A DNA stretch of 40,661 nucleotides. It comes from Vicinamibacteria bacterium. Its GTDB lineage: Bacteria; Acidobacteriota; Vicinamibacteria; Vicinamibacterales; 2-12-FULL-66-21. The translations under genes and the position numbers were made by a program. Below the pieces are notes generated by a model, which searched no databases, was not told the DNA's origin, and saw only the letters and a program-made list of their open reading frames with translations. The stretch is taken from NCBI GenBank assembly GCA_025937075.1, contig JAICSD010000001.1, forward strand, positions 1-40,661, read 5' to 3'. This document shows, in pieces, positions 1-8,129 of this stretch (the first letter of the stretch is position 1; the number at the start of each line of letters is the position of its first letter).

Positions 1-1044
1 AGCGATCGTCTTCACGCCACGCTGATGCCGCTGACGATACTTCTCGAGGAAGTGCTCGCATAGAAGCGGAATGTCTTCCGTTCGTTCGCGAAGCGGCGGA
101 ACGCGGAGTGTGATCGTGTTGATACGGAAGTAGAGATCCTCGCGCAGCTTGCCGTCGCGAAGCGCGGCGTCGAGATCGATGTTCGTCGCGCAGATCAGGC
201 GGAAGTCGACGCGGACGATCCGGTCGCTGCCGATCGGACGGTACTCACGCTCCTGAAGGACGCGCAGCAGCTTCGTCTGCAGATACGGCGGCATTTCGCC
301 GATCTCGTCGAGCAGCAGCGAGCCGCCTTCCGCCATCTCGAAGAGCCCTTCCTTGTCCGTCGCGGCGCCCGTGAAGGCCCCCTTCTTGTAGCCGAACAGC
401 TCGGACTCGATGAGATCCTTCGGAATCGCCGCGCAATTGATTTTGATGAACGGCCCTTTCGCGCGCTTGCTGTTGTAGTGAATCGCGTTCGCGATCAGCT
501 CCTTGCCGGTGCCGTTCTCCCCTTCGATCAGGATGTTGGCGTCGCTGGCCGCCACGCTCTCGACCAGCTCCAGCACCTCGTGCATCTTCTTGCTCTTGCC
601 GATGATGTTGCCGAAGCGGAACTGCCCTTCCAGCTTCTGCTTGAGGAGGAGGTTCTCGCCGACGAGATCGCGCCGCTCGATTGCGCGCTCGAGCATCGCG
701 AGCAGCGTGTCGGGCTCGATGGGCTTCTCGACGAAACTGTGGGCCCCCGCCTTCATCGCCTCCACCGCCTTGGGCACGCTGCCGTGCCCGGTGATGACGA
801 TGACCTCGGTATCGGAATGGGTCTGTTTGAATTTCCGGAGCAGCTCCAACCCGTCCGCATCCGGCAGCATCATGTCGGTGACCACCACGTCGGGCTTCCA
901 GCTCTTGAAGATGTCCTCGCCGCGGGTGCCTATCATCGCGGTGCGGACCTCGTACCCCTCGTGCTCGAGCAGGATCTTGAGCCACTCGATCATCGCGGGC
1001 TCGTCGTCGATCGCCAGCACGCGATACTTTTTCTTCGTGGTCAT
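1..1044 (-). CDS. NtrC-family sigma-54-dependent response regulator (C-terminus cut by window edge)
   Basis: Two-component activator that uses ATP hydrolysis to open sigma-54 RNA polymerase complexes. Translating the minus strand from the ATG at 1044 gives 348 residues with no stop before the window edge. An N-terminal receiver has the acidic pair at 13-14, phosphoacceptor D57 (VVTDMMLPD) and K108 (EKP). The AAA+ domain has Walker A GENGTGK (175-181), the sigma-54 contact loop GAFTGA (222-227) and Walker B LLLDEIGE (243-250). The rest of the AAA+ domain and any DNA-binding HTH lie outside the window. GGAG sits five bases before the start. The receiver-AAA+ architecture is certain; the target genes and partner kinase cannot be told from here. 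It is divergent from the leucine-catabolism cluster. Confidence 0.95.
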   Translation of the reverse strand, partial: MTTKKKYRVLAIDDEPAMIEWLKILLEHEGYEVRTAMIGTRGEDIFKSWKPDVVVTDMMLPDADGLELLRKFKQTHSDTEVIVITGHGSVPKAVEAMKAGAHSFVEKPIEPDTLLAMLERAIERRDLVGENLLLKQKLEGQFRFGNIIGKSKKMHEVLELVESVAASDANILIEGENGTGKELIANAIHYNSKRAKGPFIKINCAAIPKDLIESELFGYKKGAFTGAATDKEGLFEMAEGGSLLLDEIGEMPPYLQTKLLRVLQEREYRPIGSDRIVRVDFRLICATNIDLDAALRDGKLREDLYFRINTITLRVPPLRERTEDIPLLCEHFLEKYRQRHQRGVKTIA

Positions 1045-1106
1045 AGCGTCTCCAGCCCGTTGAGTGACGTGCTATATGACATGAATGAGCGCCATTTCAC
1101 TACAAA

Positions 1107-1112
1107 ATTATA
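1107..1112 (-). promoter_or_regulatory. Candidate -10 box for the sigma-54 response regulator
   Basis: On the minus strand this reads TATAAT, a perfect sigma-70 -10 hexamer, in an AT-rich island (about 1070-1165) that stands out from GC-rich surroundings. It lies about 60 bases upstream of the start at 1044. No good -35 is seen at the usual spacing. A second weaker box (TATACT on the minus strand) is at 1134-1139. Confidence 0.4.
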
Positions 1113-1175
1113 CAGATCCCCGGAGTCGTGACCAGTATATTGACATACGTTGTGTTTTCATACGGCCCGGAAGGC

Positions 1176-1350
1176 TCCCGGGGTTCCAGGGTTCCGAGGG
1201 TTCCAGGGTTCAGCTCCAAGGTTCTGGTTCCCAGGGTCCGCGTTCGCTCGTCCAGGAACGTTGGAAGGAACGTTGAAAGGAACGTTGGAACCCTGGAACC
1301 GCGAACCAGAACGACCGGAACCCCGGGAACCCCGGGAACCCCGGAACCCC
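1176..1350. repeat. Low-complexity GGTTCC/GGAACC repeat block
   Basis: Non-coding stretch built of short related words. The left part (about 1176-1212) repeats GGTTCC(A/G)G on the plus strand. The middle holds three tandem 12-mers, AGGAACGTTG(G/A)A, at 1254-1265, 1266-1277 and 1278-1289. The right part has almost four copies of the 9-mer GGAACCCCG at 1317-1350. Because GGTTCC is the reverse complement of GGAACC, the left and right parts can fold together as a long imperfect hairpin. I see no gene in this block: frames through it exist only because the repeats lack stops. Confidence 0.85.
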
Positions 1351-1352
1351 TC

Positions 1353-1358
1353 TATAAT
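1353..1358 (+). promoter_or_regulatory. Perfect -10 hexamer directly before the zinc-ribbon gene
   Basis: TATAAT ends seven bases before the ATG at 1366, so the expected transcription start falls on or next to the start codon, implying a leaderless mRNA. The -35 region falls in the GGAACCCC repeat and has no consensus hexamer. It may drive the zinc-ribbon gene and the downstream leucine-catabolism genes. Confidence 0.45.
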
Positions 1359-1365
1359 CAGCCCG

Positions 1366-1536
1366 ATGCCTGAGCCGCCCCACCCTGCACCGGCTCCCCT
1401 GCCGCCCAGCCGTCCTTCCCCGGCCGACAGTTCCGACAAGGTTCTCTGCGAGCGCTGCGGTGCCGAGATGTTCCGCATGCACGCCGTCTGGCGATGCCCC
1501 GCGTGCGGGTACAAGACCGACTGCTGCGGATGGTGA
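1366..1536 (+). CDS. Small zinc-ribbon protein, 56 aa
   Basis: Short protein with a Pro-rich N-terminal third (residues 2-19) and a C-terminal zinc ribbon formed by C28-x2-C31 and C44-x2-C47, followed by a terminal CC pair. The four Cys spaced as two knuckles should bind one zinc ion. The product is probably cytoplasmic; I do not recognise a named family. It ends 21 bases before the carboxylase beta gene and is probably co-transcribed with it. The ATG was chosen because earlier in-frame codons lie in the repeat block. No Shine-Dalgarno is visible, which fits the leaderless promoter model. Confidence 0.65.
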   Translation: MPEPPHPAPAPLPPSRPSPADSSDKVLCERCGAEMFRMHAVWRCPACGYKTDCCGW

Positions 1537-1557
1537 GCTGACGCGGCCGTCCTCGCC

Positions 1558-3165
1558 ATGCAGCGTCTCGAATCGCACGTGGATACGACCGCCGAGGTGT
1601 TCCGGCGGAACCGCGATCGCATGTCGGCGCTGGTCGCCGAGCTACGCGAGCGTGAAGCAGCCGTGCGTCAGGGCGGAGGCCCGAAGTACGTCGATCGTCA
1701 CCGCGCGCAGGGCAAGCTGTTCGTCCGCGAACGGATCGAGAAGCTCCTCGACCCAGCCTCATCGTTCCTCGAGCTGTCATCGCTCGCGGCCTGGGATGTC
1801 TACGACAACGATGCGCCGGCCGCCGGCATCGTGACCGGCATCGGCCGCGTCGGAGGACGCGAGGCCCTCATCGTGGCGAACGACGCGACCGTGAAAGGCG
1901 GGACGTATTACCCGCTGACCGTGAAGAAGCACGTGCGCGCGCAGGAGATCGCGCTCCAGAACCGGCTTCCCTGCATCTACCTCGTGGACTCCGGCGGCGC
2001 GTTCCTGCCGCTGCAGGCGGACGTCTTTCCGGATCGCGATCACTTCGGCCGTATCTTCTTCAACCAGGCCAGGATGTCGGCGGAGCGGATCCCGCAGATT
2101 GCAGTTGTAATGGGCTCCTGCACGGCCGGCGGCGCCTACGTGCCCGCGATGTCGGACGAAACCATCATCGTCAAGGGCACCGGTACGATTTTTCTCGGCG
2201 GGCCCCCGCTCGTGAAGGCCGCCACGGGTGAGGAGGTCACGGCGGAGGAGCTCGGCGGCGCTGACGTGCACACATCGTTGTCAGGCGTCGCCGACTACCT
2301 CGCCGAAGACGACGAGCACGCACTGCAGATCACGCGCACGGTCATGGAGACGCTGCACACGTCCAAGCATCTGCCGTCCGACGTCGCCACCCCGGAGGAT
2401 CCCGCCTACGATCCACAGGAGATCTACGGCATCGTCAACGCGGACACGCGCAAGCCGTACGAGGTGCGCGAGATCGTCGCGCGTCTGGTCGACGGTTCCC
2501 GTTTCGACGAATTCAAGGAGCGTTACGGGACGACGCTCGTCACCGGCTTCGCGCGGCTGCACGGATTGCTCATCGGGGTGATCGCGAACAACGGCGTGCT
2601 CTTCTCGGAGTCCGCGCTCAAGGCGACGCACTTCATCGAGCTGTGCAACCTTCGTGGCATCCCGCTCGTGTTCCTGCAGAACATCACCGGGTTCATCGTA
2701 GGGCGCCAGTACGAGCGCGCCGGAATCGCGAAGGACGGCGCGAAGATGGTCCACGCCGTCGCGAACTCGGTCGTGCCGAAGTTCACGGTGATCATCGGGG
2801 GCTCGTTCGGCGCGGGAAACTACGGCATGTGCGGCCGCGCGTACGAACCGCGGCTGCTCTGGATGTGGCCGAATGCCCGCATCTCGGTCATGGGCGGCGA
2901 GCAGGCCGCCGGTGTGCTGACGACGGTCAAGCGCGATCAACTGGCGCGCGAGGGCCGCGCGCTCACCCCCGACGAGGAGCGCGCGATTCGGGATCCGATT
3001 GTCGAGAAGTACGAGCACGAAGGATCGCCGTACTACTCCACCGCTCGCCTGTGGGACGATGGGATTCTGGACCCTGCGGAAACGCGGCAGGCGCTGGCGC
3101 TCGGCCTATCCATGACGTTCAACGCGCCGGTTGCAGACCCAGCGTTCGGCGTTTTTCGGATGTGA
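1558..3165 (+). CDS. mccB: Methylcrotonyl-CoA carboxylase, carboxyltransferase (beta) subunit
   Basis: Transfers the carboxyl group from carboxybiotin to 3-methylcrotonyl-CoA in leucine degradation. The 535 residues match the usual length of the family. Both crotonase-fold halves are present: the N-terminal half has [10 protein letters not shown] near residue 145, and the C-terminal half has [16 protein letters not shown] near residue 414, followed by [18 protein letters not shown]. The latter is characteristic of methylcrotonyl rather than propionyl or acetyl carboxylases. The neighbours (methylglutaconyl-CoA hydratase, biotin carboxylase, BCCP, HMG-CoA lyase) support this substrate. Geranyl-CoA carboxylase is a less likely alternative. 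Confidence 0.93.
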   Translation: MQRLESHVDTTAEVFRRNRDRMSALVAELREREAAVRQGGGPKYVDRHRAQGKLFVRERIEKLLDPASSFLELSSLAAWDVYDNDAPAAGIVTGIGRVGGREALIVANDATVKGGTYYPLTVKKHVRAQEIALQNRLPCIYLVDSGGAFLPLQADVFPDRDHFGRIFFNQARMSAERIPQIAVVMGSCTAGGAYVPAMSDETIIVKGTGTIFLGGPPLVKAATGEEVTAEELGGADVHTSLSGVADYLAEDDEHALQITRTVMETLHTSKHLPSDVATPEDPAYDPQEIYGIVNADTRKPYEVREIVARLVDGSRFDEFKERYGTTLVTGFARLHGLLIGVIANNGVLFSESALKATHFIELCNLRGIPLVFLQNITGFIVGRQYERAGIAKDGAKMVHAVANSVVPKFTVIIGGSFGAGNYGMCGRAYEPRLLWMWPNARISVMGGEQAAGVLTTVKRDQLAREGRALTPDEERAIRDPIVEKYEHEGSPYYSTARLWDDGILDPAETRQALALGLSMTFNAPVADPAFGVFRM

Positions 3166-3167
3166 CG

Positions 3168-3193
3168 AGCAACGCCCAGCGCCCAACTCCCAA
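3168..3193 (+). other. Intergenic short-word element containing CAACTCCCAA
   Basis: The 40-base gap between mccB and the hydratase carries C/A-rich words ending in the 10-mer CAACTCCCAA (3184-3193). The same 10-mer recurs at 11096-11105 after an unrelated gene. See the dispersed-repeat finding. Confidence 0.4.
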
Positions 3194-3205
3194 ATCGGAT
3201 TGCGC

Positions 3206-3991
3206 ATGTCGACATTGCTGGTTGAGCCGAAGGGTCCGGTTGTTCACGTTACGCTCAATCGTCCCGATGTTCGCAACGCCTTCAACGAGGAGCTCATCGC
3301 GGAGTTGACCGACTGGGCGCGCGGTGTCGCGCCGGGCGCGGGCGCGCGCGTCGCGGTCCTCGCCGGAGCGGGCAAGGTGTTTTGCGCGGGCGCCGATTTG
3401 TCGTGGATGTCGAAGACGATCGCATACTCGCGCGACGAGAACGTCCGGGATGCGCGCGCGATGGCAGCCATGTTCGAAGCGCTCGATCGGCTGCCGGTGC
3501 CGCTCGTCGGCCGTGTGCATGGCGCAGCGCTCGGCGGCGGCGTCGGGCTCGCCGCGGTGTGCGACGTCGTCGTCGCGGCGGAGGACGCGGTGTTCGGATT
3601 CACCGAGGTCAGGCTCGGCATTCTTCCGGCGGTGATTTCGCCCTACGCGATTGGCAAGATCGGCCGCTCGGCGGCGCGCGAGCTGTTCCTGACCGGCGCC
3701 CGGTTCACGGCGGCACGCGCGCGAGAGATTGGGCTGATTCACGCCGTGGCCGCTGAAGCGGATCTGGACCGCGTCGTTGCGCGATACGTAGCGGATGTTG
3801 TCGCGTCGGGACCCGAAGCCGTCGCAGCCGCAAAGGAGATGATCGCGCACGTGGCCGACGAGCGAGTCGCGGATGTCGGCGCACACACGGTTGACGCGAT
3901 TGCGGCACGGCGCGTCTCGACGGAGGGCCAGGAGGGCATGCGCGCGTTTCTCGAGAAGCGCAAACCCTCCTGGACCAAAGGGCTGGAGTGA
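3206..3991 (+). CDS. liuC: Methylglutaconyl-CoA hydratase (crotonase family)
   Basis: Hydrates 3-methylglutaconyl-CoA to HMG-CoA, the step after the carboxylase. It has 261 residues, typical for the family. The oxyanion-hole segment KVFCAGADLSWM is intact. The GGGVGLAAVCD segment has Gly where general enoyl-CoA hydratases have the first catalytic Glu. FTEVRLGILPAVISPY keeps the second Glu. The combination of VGL and EVRxGxxPAVISP is what I associate with LiuC-type hydratases. The ATG at 3206 is preferred over the in-frame codon at 3131 because it starts right at the conserved core and does not overlap mccB. The stop overlaps the next start (GTGA). Confidence 0.88.
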   Translation: MSTLLVEPKGPVVHVTLNRPDVRNAFNEELIAELTDWARGVAPGAGARVAVLAGAGKVFCAGADLSWMSKTIAYSRDENVRDARAMAAMFEALDRLPVPLVGRVHGAALGGGVGLAAVCDVVVAAEDAVFGFTEVRLGILPAVISPYAIGKIGRSAARELFLTGARFTAARAREIGLIHAVAAEADLDRVVARYVADVVASGPEAVAAAKEMIAHVADERVADVGAHTVDAIAARRVSTEGQEGMRAFLEKRKPSWTKGLE

Positions 3992-5484
3992 TTCGCCGGC
4001 TGCTGATCGCCAACCGCGGCGAGATTGCCCTGCGCGTCATCCGCGCGTGCCGCGAGATGGGGATCGAGGCGATTGCCGTCTACTCCGACGCGGACGCGCA
4101 GGCTCGTCACGTGCGCGCCGCCGACCGCGCGATCCGGATCGGACCGCCGCCGGCCCGCGAGAGTTATCTCGACATCGAGGCGGTGATTGCGGCCGCGCGG
4201 CGCTCAGGGGCCGACGCGGTGCATCCCGGGTACGGATTTCTCTCCGAGAACGCCGCGTTCGCGTCAGCCTGCGCGGATGCGGGCATCGTGTTCGTGGGAC
4301 CTCCCGCGCAGGCGATTGCCCGCATGGGTTCGAAGATTGCCGCGCGCGAGCTGATGCAGCGCGCGGGCGTGCCCGTCGTGCCGGGACGAACGCCCGACGA
4401 TCAGAGCGATGGCGGGTTGGAGGCGGCAGCGGCGGACGTGGGATTCCCCGTTCTCGTAAAGGCCTCAGCCGGCGGCGGCGGCAAAGGGATGCGCGCCGCG
4501 GCGAACCCGCACGAACTGCGCGACGTCGTACCTGCGGCACGGCGGGAAGCGCTGGCCGCGTTCGGCGACGGCACGCTCTACGTCGAACGTCTGATTCAGC
4601 GTCCGCGGCACGTTGAAATCCAGGTCCTCGCCGATTCGCACGGCAATGCGGTCCACCTGTTCGAGCGCGAGTGCTCGATTCAACGACGCCATCAGAAGAT
4701 CGTCGAAGAATCTCCGTCTCCGGCCCTGACACCACCGCTCCGCGAGCGGATGGGTACCGCCGCGATTGCCGCGGCACGAGGGGCCGGCTATCAGAACGCA
4801 GGGACGATCGAGTTCCTGCTGGACGGAGCGGGCGACGAGGCGCGGTTCTATTTCCTCGAGATGAACACGCGCCTGCAGGTCGAACATCCTGTCACGGAGG
4901 CGGTCACCGGCGTCGATCTCGTGCGCGCGCAGATCGTCGTCGCCGCCGGCGAGCCGCTGCCCTGGTGTCAGGAGGCGCTGTCGCTGCGCGGTCACGCGAT
5001 CGAGTGCCGCGTCTACGCCGAGGATCCCGGCAACGGTTTTCTTCCGCAGGCCGGTCGATTGCACCTGTATCGTGAGCCCGTCGGGCCAGGGATCCGGATC
5101 GACAGCGGTGTCGAGGAAGGCGTAGACGTGCCCGTTCAGTACGATCCGCTGCTGGCGAAGCTCATCGCCTCGGGTGAGACGCGGACGGCCGCAGTTGCCC
5201 GGGCATCCGCGGCCCTTCGCGCGTTCCCCGTCCTCGGTGTGCGGACGAACATCCCCTTTCTCGTGAACCTGCTCGGGCAGCTGCGTTTTCGTGAAGGCGC
5301 GATCGACACAGGGTTTGTCGACGAACACCTCGAGGATCTGCTTCGAGCAGACGAGATACCCGCGTCCGTGATTGCGGCTGCCGCGGTCGTTCGCGCAGCC
5401 GCGTCGCACGCGCGCCCGGCCGCCGCGCCACTATCAGCAGCGGCGGACCCCTGGACCACGGTCGCGCGCTGGGGACGTCAATGA
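3988..5484 (+). CDS. mccA: Biotin carboxylase subunit of methylcrotonyl-CoA carboxylase (no fused BCCP)
   Basis: Carboxylates the biotin carried by the BCCP using ATP and bicarbonate. 498 residues from a GTG start that overlaps the hydratase stop by four bases. The order of domains is the N-terminal preATP-grasp (IANRGEIALRVIRACREMG), the ATP-grasp with Gly-rich loop KASAGGGGKGMR (from residue 158) and FERECSIQRRHQKIVEE, catalytic EMNTRLQVEHPVTE (from 291), and the biotin carboxylase C-domain. A full MCC alpha chain is about 650-700 residues with BT and BCCP domains at its C-terminus. Here the chain ends after the carboxylase domain and the missing part is the next gene (ATGA overlap). Confidence 0.92.
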   Translation: MIRRLLIANRGEIALRVIRACREMGIEAIAVYSDADAQARHVRAADRAIRIGPPPARESYLDIEAVIAAARRSGADAVHPGYGFLSENAAFASACADAGIVFVGPPAQAIARMGSKIAARELMQRAGVPVVPGRTPDDQSDGGLEAAAADVGFPVLVKASAGGGGKGMRAAANPHELRDVVPAARREALAAFGDGTLYVERLIQRPRHVEIQVLADSHGNAVHLFERECSIQRRHQKIVEESPSPALTPPLRERMGTAAIAAARGAGYQNAGTIEFLLDGAGDEARFYFLEMNTRLQVEHPVTEAVTGVDLVRAQIVVAAGEPLPWCQEALSLRGHAIECRVYAEDPGNGFLPQAGRLHLYREPVGPGIRIDSGVEEGVDVPVQYDPLLAKLIASGETRTAAVARASAALRAFPVLGVRTNIPFLVNLLGQLRFREGAIDTGFVDEHLEDLLRADEIPASVIAAAAVVRAAASHARPAAAPLSAAADPWTTVARWGRQ

Positions 5485-5960
5485 GCGAACGGGCGTTCTC
5501 AGTGACACATGGCGATCGCACCTACCGCGCGGCCGTCGCCGACGACGGTGCCGTGTCGGTCGACGGCGTCCGTGTTCACGTCGCGCGCGCACCGCTCGAA
5601 GGCGAGCTCGTCGTCGCGCGCGAGGAGATGATCGATCGCGTGTTCGTCGCCGTGGCTGGCGGGTCGACGTGGGCCTTCCACGATGGGCGCGTCTACGAAC
5701 TGGCCGTAGACTCAGAAGAGAACGGACGAAGGCGGACGACGCATCACCAGGGAAGCCTGCTGGCCCCGATGCCGGCTGCCGTCGTGGCCGTTCAGGTGAG
5801 CGCTGGCGCGTCCGTCAAGCGCGGCGACGTGCTGATGATTCTCGAAGCCATGAAGATGGAGCTGCCCGTTCGCGCGCCCGGTGACGGGATCGTCAAGGCC
5901 GTCAATTGCCGCCCGGGCGACCTCGTGCAGGCGGGCGCCAGCCTGCTCGAAATGGAATGA
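5481..5960 (+). CDS. Biotin carboxyl carrier protein with a small BT-like N-terminal part
   Basis: Carries biotin between the carboxylase and carboxyltransferase. The C-terminal biotinyl domain (about 92-159) has the biotinylation motif EAMKM with target K125. The preceding 90 residues are beta-rich (for example FHDGRVYELAV near 66-76) and resemble the biotin-transferase (BT) linker of fused MCC/PCC alpha chains, so the pair mccA plus this gene looks like one alpha chain split in two. It overlaps the upstream and downstream genes by four bases each (ATGA). The biotinyl domain is certain; the BT assignment is inference. Confidence 0.9.
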   Translation: MSERAFSVTHGDRTYRAAVADDGAVSVDGVRVHVARAPLEGELVVAREEMIDRVFVAVAGGSTWAFHDGRVYELAVDSEENGRRRTTHHQGSLLAPMPAAVVAVQVSAGASVKRGDVLMILEAMKMELPVRAPGDGIVKAVNCRPGDLVQAGASLLEME

Positions 5961-6859
5961 CGCTCCCGCGCCGAGTCCGCATCGTCGAAGTCGGGCCGCG
6001 TGATGGCCTGCAGAACGAACCGGCGATGGTATCGACGTCCGACAAGGTGGCGTTCGTCGACCGGCTCAGCGAAGCCGGTTTCGAGATCATCGAAGTGTCC
6101 GCGTTCGTGAGTCCCAGGTGGGTGCCGCAGATGGCCGACGCCGGCGACGTCATGTCGCGCATCGATCGGAAGCGAGGCACGAAATACACGGCGCTCGTTC
6201 CGAACCTGACGGGCCTGGACCGCGCGGTTGCAGCCAAGGTGGACGAGATTGCGATCTTCGCGGCCGCATCGGAATCGTTCAGCCGGCGAAACATCAATCA
6301 ATCGATCGCGGCGTCGCTCGATGCCTATCGCGGCGTCTGTTCGGCGGCGCGCGAGCGCGGGCTGCCCGTCCGTGGTTACGTCTCCACGGCGTTCGGGTGT
6401 CCGTTCGAAGGGCCCGTCGATCCAGGTGCCGTCGCGGACGTCTGCGCCGCGCTCATCGATATGGGCGCATACGAGGTGGCGGTCAGCGACACGATCGGCA
6501 TTGCCCACCCGGGGCAGGTTCCACCGGTCGTATCGGCTGTCGCGCGCCGCCTTCCTTTGGAGAAGATCGCCCTTCACTTCCACGACACGCGCGGCACCGC
6601 GCTCGCGAACGTCCTCACGGCCCTGCATCTCGGCATCCACACGTACGATGCGTCTGCGGGAGGCCTCGGCGGATGCCCGTATGCTCCCGGCGCAACCGGG
6701 AATCTCGCCACCGAGGATCTGCTCTACATGCTCGATGGTCTGGGGATCGAGACGGGCGTGAATCTCGACAACGTTCTGGCCGCGTCACGATTCATCGAAG
6801 GCACGATCGGGCATCCGCTGGCGTCCCGCTATGCGGCCGCGGTGCGGCATCTCACGTAG
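5957..6859 (+). CDS. mvaB: Hydroxymethylglutaryl-CoA lyase
   Basis: Cleaves HMG-CoA to acetoacetate and acetyl-CoA, the last step of leucine catabolism. 300 residues, the usual length. The TIM barrel opens with RIVEVGPRDGLQNE, has the metal-binding HFHDTRG and the family signature GGLGGCPYAPGATGN with the catalytic Cys. The ATG at 5957 overlaps the BCCP stop (ATGA); upstream in-frame codons would lie inside the BCCP gene. Isovaleryl-CoA dehydrogenase, the entry step, is not in this window. The gene converges on the next one with seven bases between stops. Confidence 0.95.
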   Translation: MTLPRRVRIVEVGPRDGLQNEPAMVSTSDKVAFVDRLSEAGFEIIEVSAFVSPRWVPQMADAGDVMSRIDRKRGTKYTALVPNLTGLDRAVAAKVDEIAIFAAASESFSRRNINQSIAASLDAYRGVCSAARERGLPVRGYVSTAFGCPFEGPVDPGAVADVCAALIDMGAYEVAVSDTIGIAHPGQVPPVVSAVARRLPLEKIALHFHDTRGTALANVLTALHLGIHTYDASAGGLGGCPYAPGATGNLATEDLLYMLDGLGIETGVNLDNVLAASRFIEGTIGHPLASRYAAAVRHLT

Positions 6860-6866
6860 CGCAGGT

Positions 6867-8018
6867 CTATCGTGAGGCCAGCCACTCGTCGAACCGCTGT
6901 TCGTCCCAGCAGTTGACGACGCGTTCGGCGGGAATGCGCGCGAGTCGCGCGTGCGCGATCGCGTAATCGGTGAACGGCAGCTCCGGCAGGCTGTGCGCGT
7001 CGCTGTCGAGCGCGAACAGACAACCCGCCTCCAGCGCGCGGCTCGCCAGCTCGTAATCGATATCCTGGCGATGCCAGTTGCCGTCCAGCTCGATCGCGAC
7101 GCCGCGCCCGGCCGCCTCCTCGAACACGCGATCCCAGTCGGCCGACACACCGGGCCGGCTGTTGTACATCCGGCCCTGCGGATGGCCGAGGATCGCCACG
7201 CCCCGCTGCCGGACCGCGCCCAGCATCCTCGCCGTCTGATCGATCTCGCGGCGCAGCAGCGAATGGGGCGACGCAATCACGTACTCGAAGATGCCGCGCT
7301 CGGACTCCTGCAGATCGAGGGAGCCGTCCGCGAGGATGTTCGCTTCGACGCCTTTGTAGACGCGAACGCGCCCCGCGAACTCCTGGTTGACCTCATCGAT
7401 CTCGCGATGCTGGCGCTTGGCCGCCTCCATGCTCATGCCGCCGGCGATCGGGAGCCCGTACGAGTGATCCGTCATACCGATGCGCCCCCAGCCGAGCGCG
7501 AGCGCGGCGCCCGCCAGCGACGCGATCGTCTCGACGCCGTCGCTCCACGTCGAGTGCATCTGGAGATCACCGCGATACTGCGCCGCCGAGACGATGGCGG
7601 CGGGCAGCGGCGCGTCGAACGCGAGCCGCAGCGCGTGGCGGCTCAGATAGGCGCGGCGGAATCGACGCCGCTTCTCCACATCCGATCGGCGCGCAGACGC
7701 TGACACCGCGCGATCGACGGTCGCCGACGCGCCGGTCGTGACCAGCTCGCGCACGATTCGCTCAGTCGCGGCCCCGAGAAACGGTATGTCGCGGAGCGTG
7801 CCCTCCTCCAGCAAGTCGGCAACGGATCGATCGAGCCCGGCGGCGAGGACCTTTGCGGCGCGCTTGTAGCCGAAGCGGCTGCGCTCGGACGTCTGGATGA
7901 TGGCCATGTCCTGCAGCAAGCCCGCCGCAATGACGTTCAGGTCAGGCGGCGGCGCGGCGGGAGCGGCCGGACGGCGCCGGGATTGTGTAATCCGTTTCAC
8001 ATTCGCACGCTTCGGCAT
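6867..8018 (-). CDS. PolX-like protein with helix-hairpin-helix and PHP domains but no polymerase palm
   Basis: 383 residues. After a basic, Pro-rich N-terminus, residues about 25-95 resemble the N-terminal helix-hairpin-helix (8-kDa) domain of bacterial DNA polymerase X (YKRAAKVLAAG, LRDIPFLGAATERIVREL). The C-terminal half (about 145-383) is a PHP metal-dependent phosphoesterase domain with QMHSTWSDG, GMTDHS, GVEANI, SPHS, GHPQGRMYN and DSDAH metal ligands. Bacterial PolX is about 570 residues, with the nucleotidyltransferase palm between these parts; here that palm is absent. A nuclease or phosphoesterase role in DNA repair is plausible but not shown. It could simply be annotated as PHP histidinol-phosphatase-like. 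Confidence 0.85.
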   Translation of the reverse strand: MPKRANVKRITQSRRRPAAPAAPPPDLNVIAAGLLQDMAIIQTSERSRFGYKRAAKVLAAGLDRSVADLLEEGTLRDIPFLGAATERIVRELVTTGASATVDRAVSASARRSDVEKRRRFRRAYLSRHALRLAFDAPLPAAIVSAAQYRGDLQMHSTWSDGVETIASLAGAALALGWGRIGMTDHSYGLPIAGGMSMEAAKRQHREIDEVNQEFAGRVRVYKGVEANILADGSLDLQESERGIFEYVIASPHSLLRREIDQTARMLGAVRQRGVAILGHPQGRMYNSRPGVSADWDRVFEEAAGRGVAIELDGNWHRQDIDYELASRALEAGCLFALDSDAHSLPELPFTDYAIAHARLARIPAERVVNCWDEQRFDEWLASR

Positions 8019-8129
8019 CGGGATCTCGTCGCTCAGCTACCCGGAGGGCGCAGTTCAGGCCAGCCGAGCCGCGGCACTTCGCTTGCTCTTCCCACGGGCG
8101 GTGCGGTTCCAGCCGTGCCATGGAGGCAC

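Noticed and set aside
1176..1350. CRISPR array
   Set aside because: Repeat units are 9-12 bases, directly abutting, with no unique spacers and no cas genes nearby.
1558..6859. Propionyl-CoA or acetyl-CoA carboxylase identity for the carboxylase genes
   Set aside because: The [17 protein letters not shown] signature, LiuC-type hydratase and HMG-CoA lyase in one operon fit leucine degradation much better.
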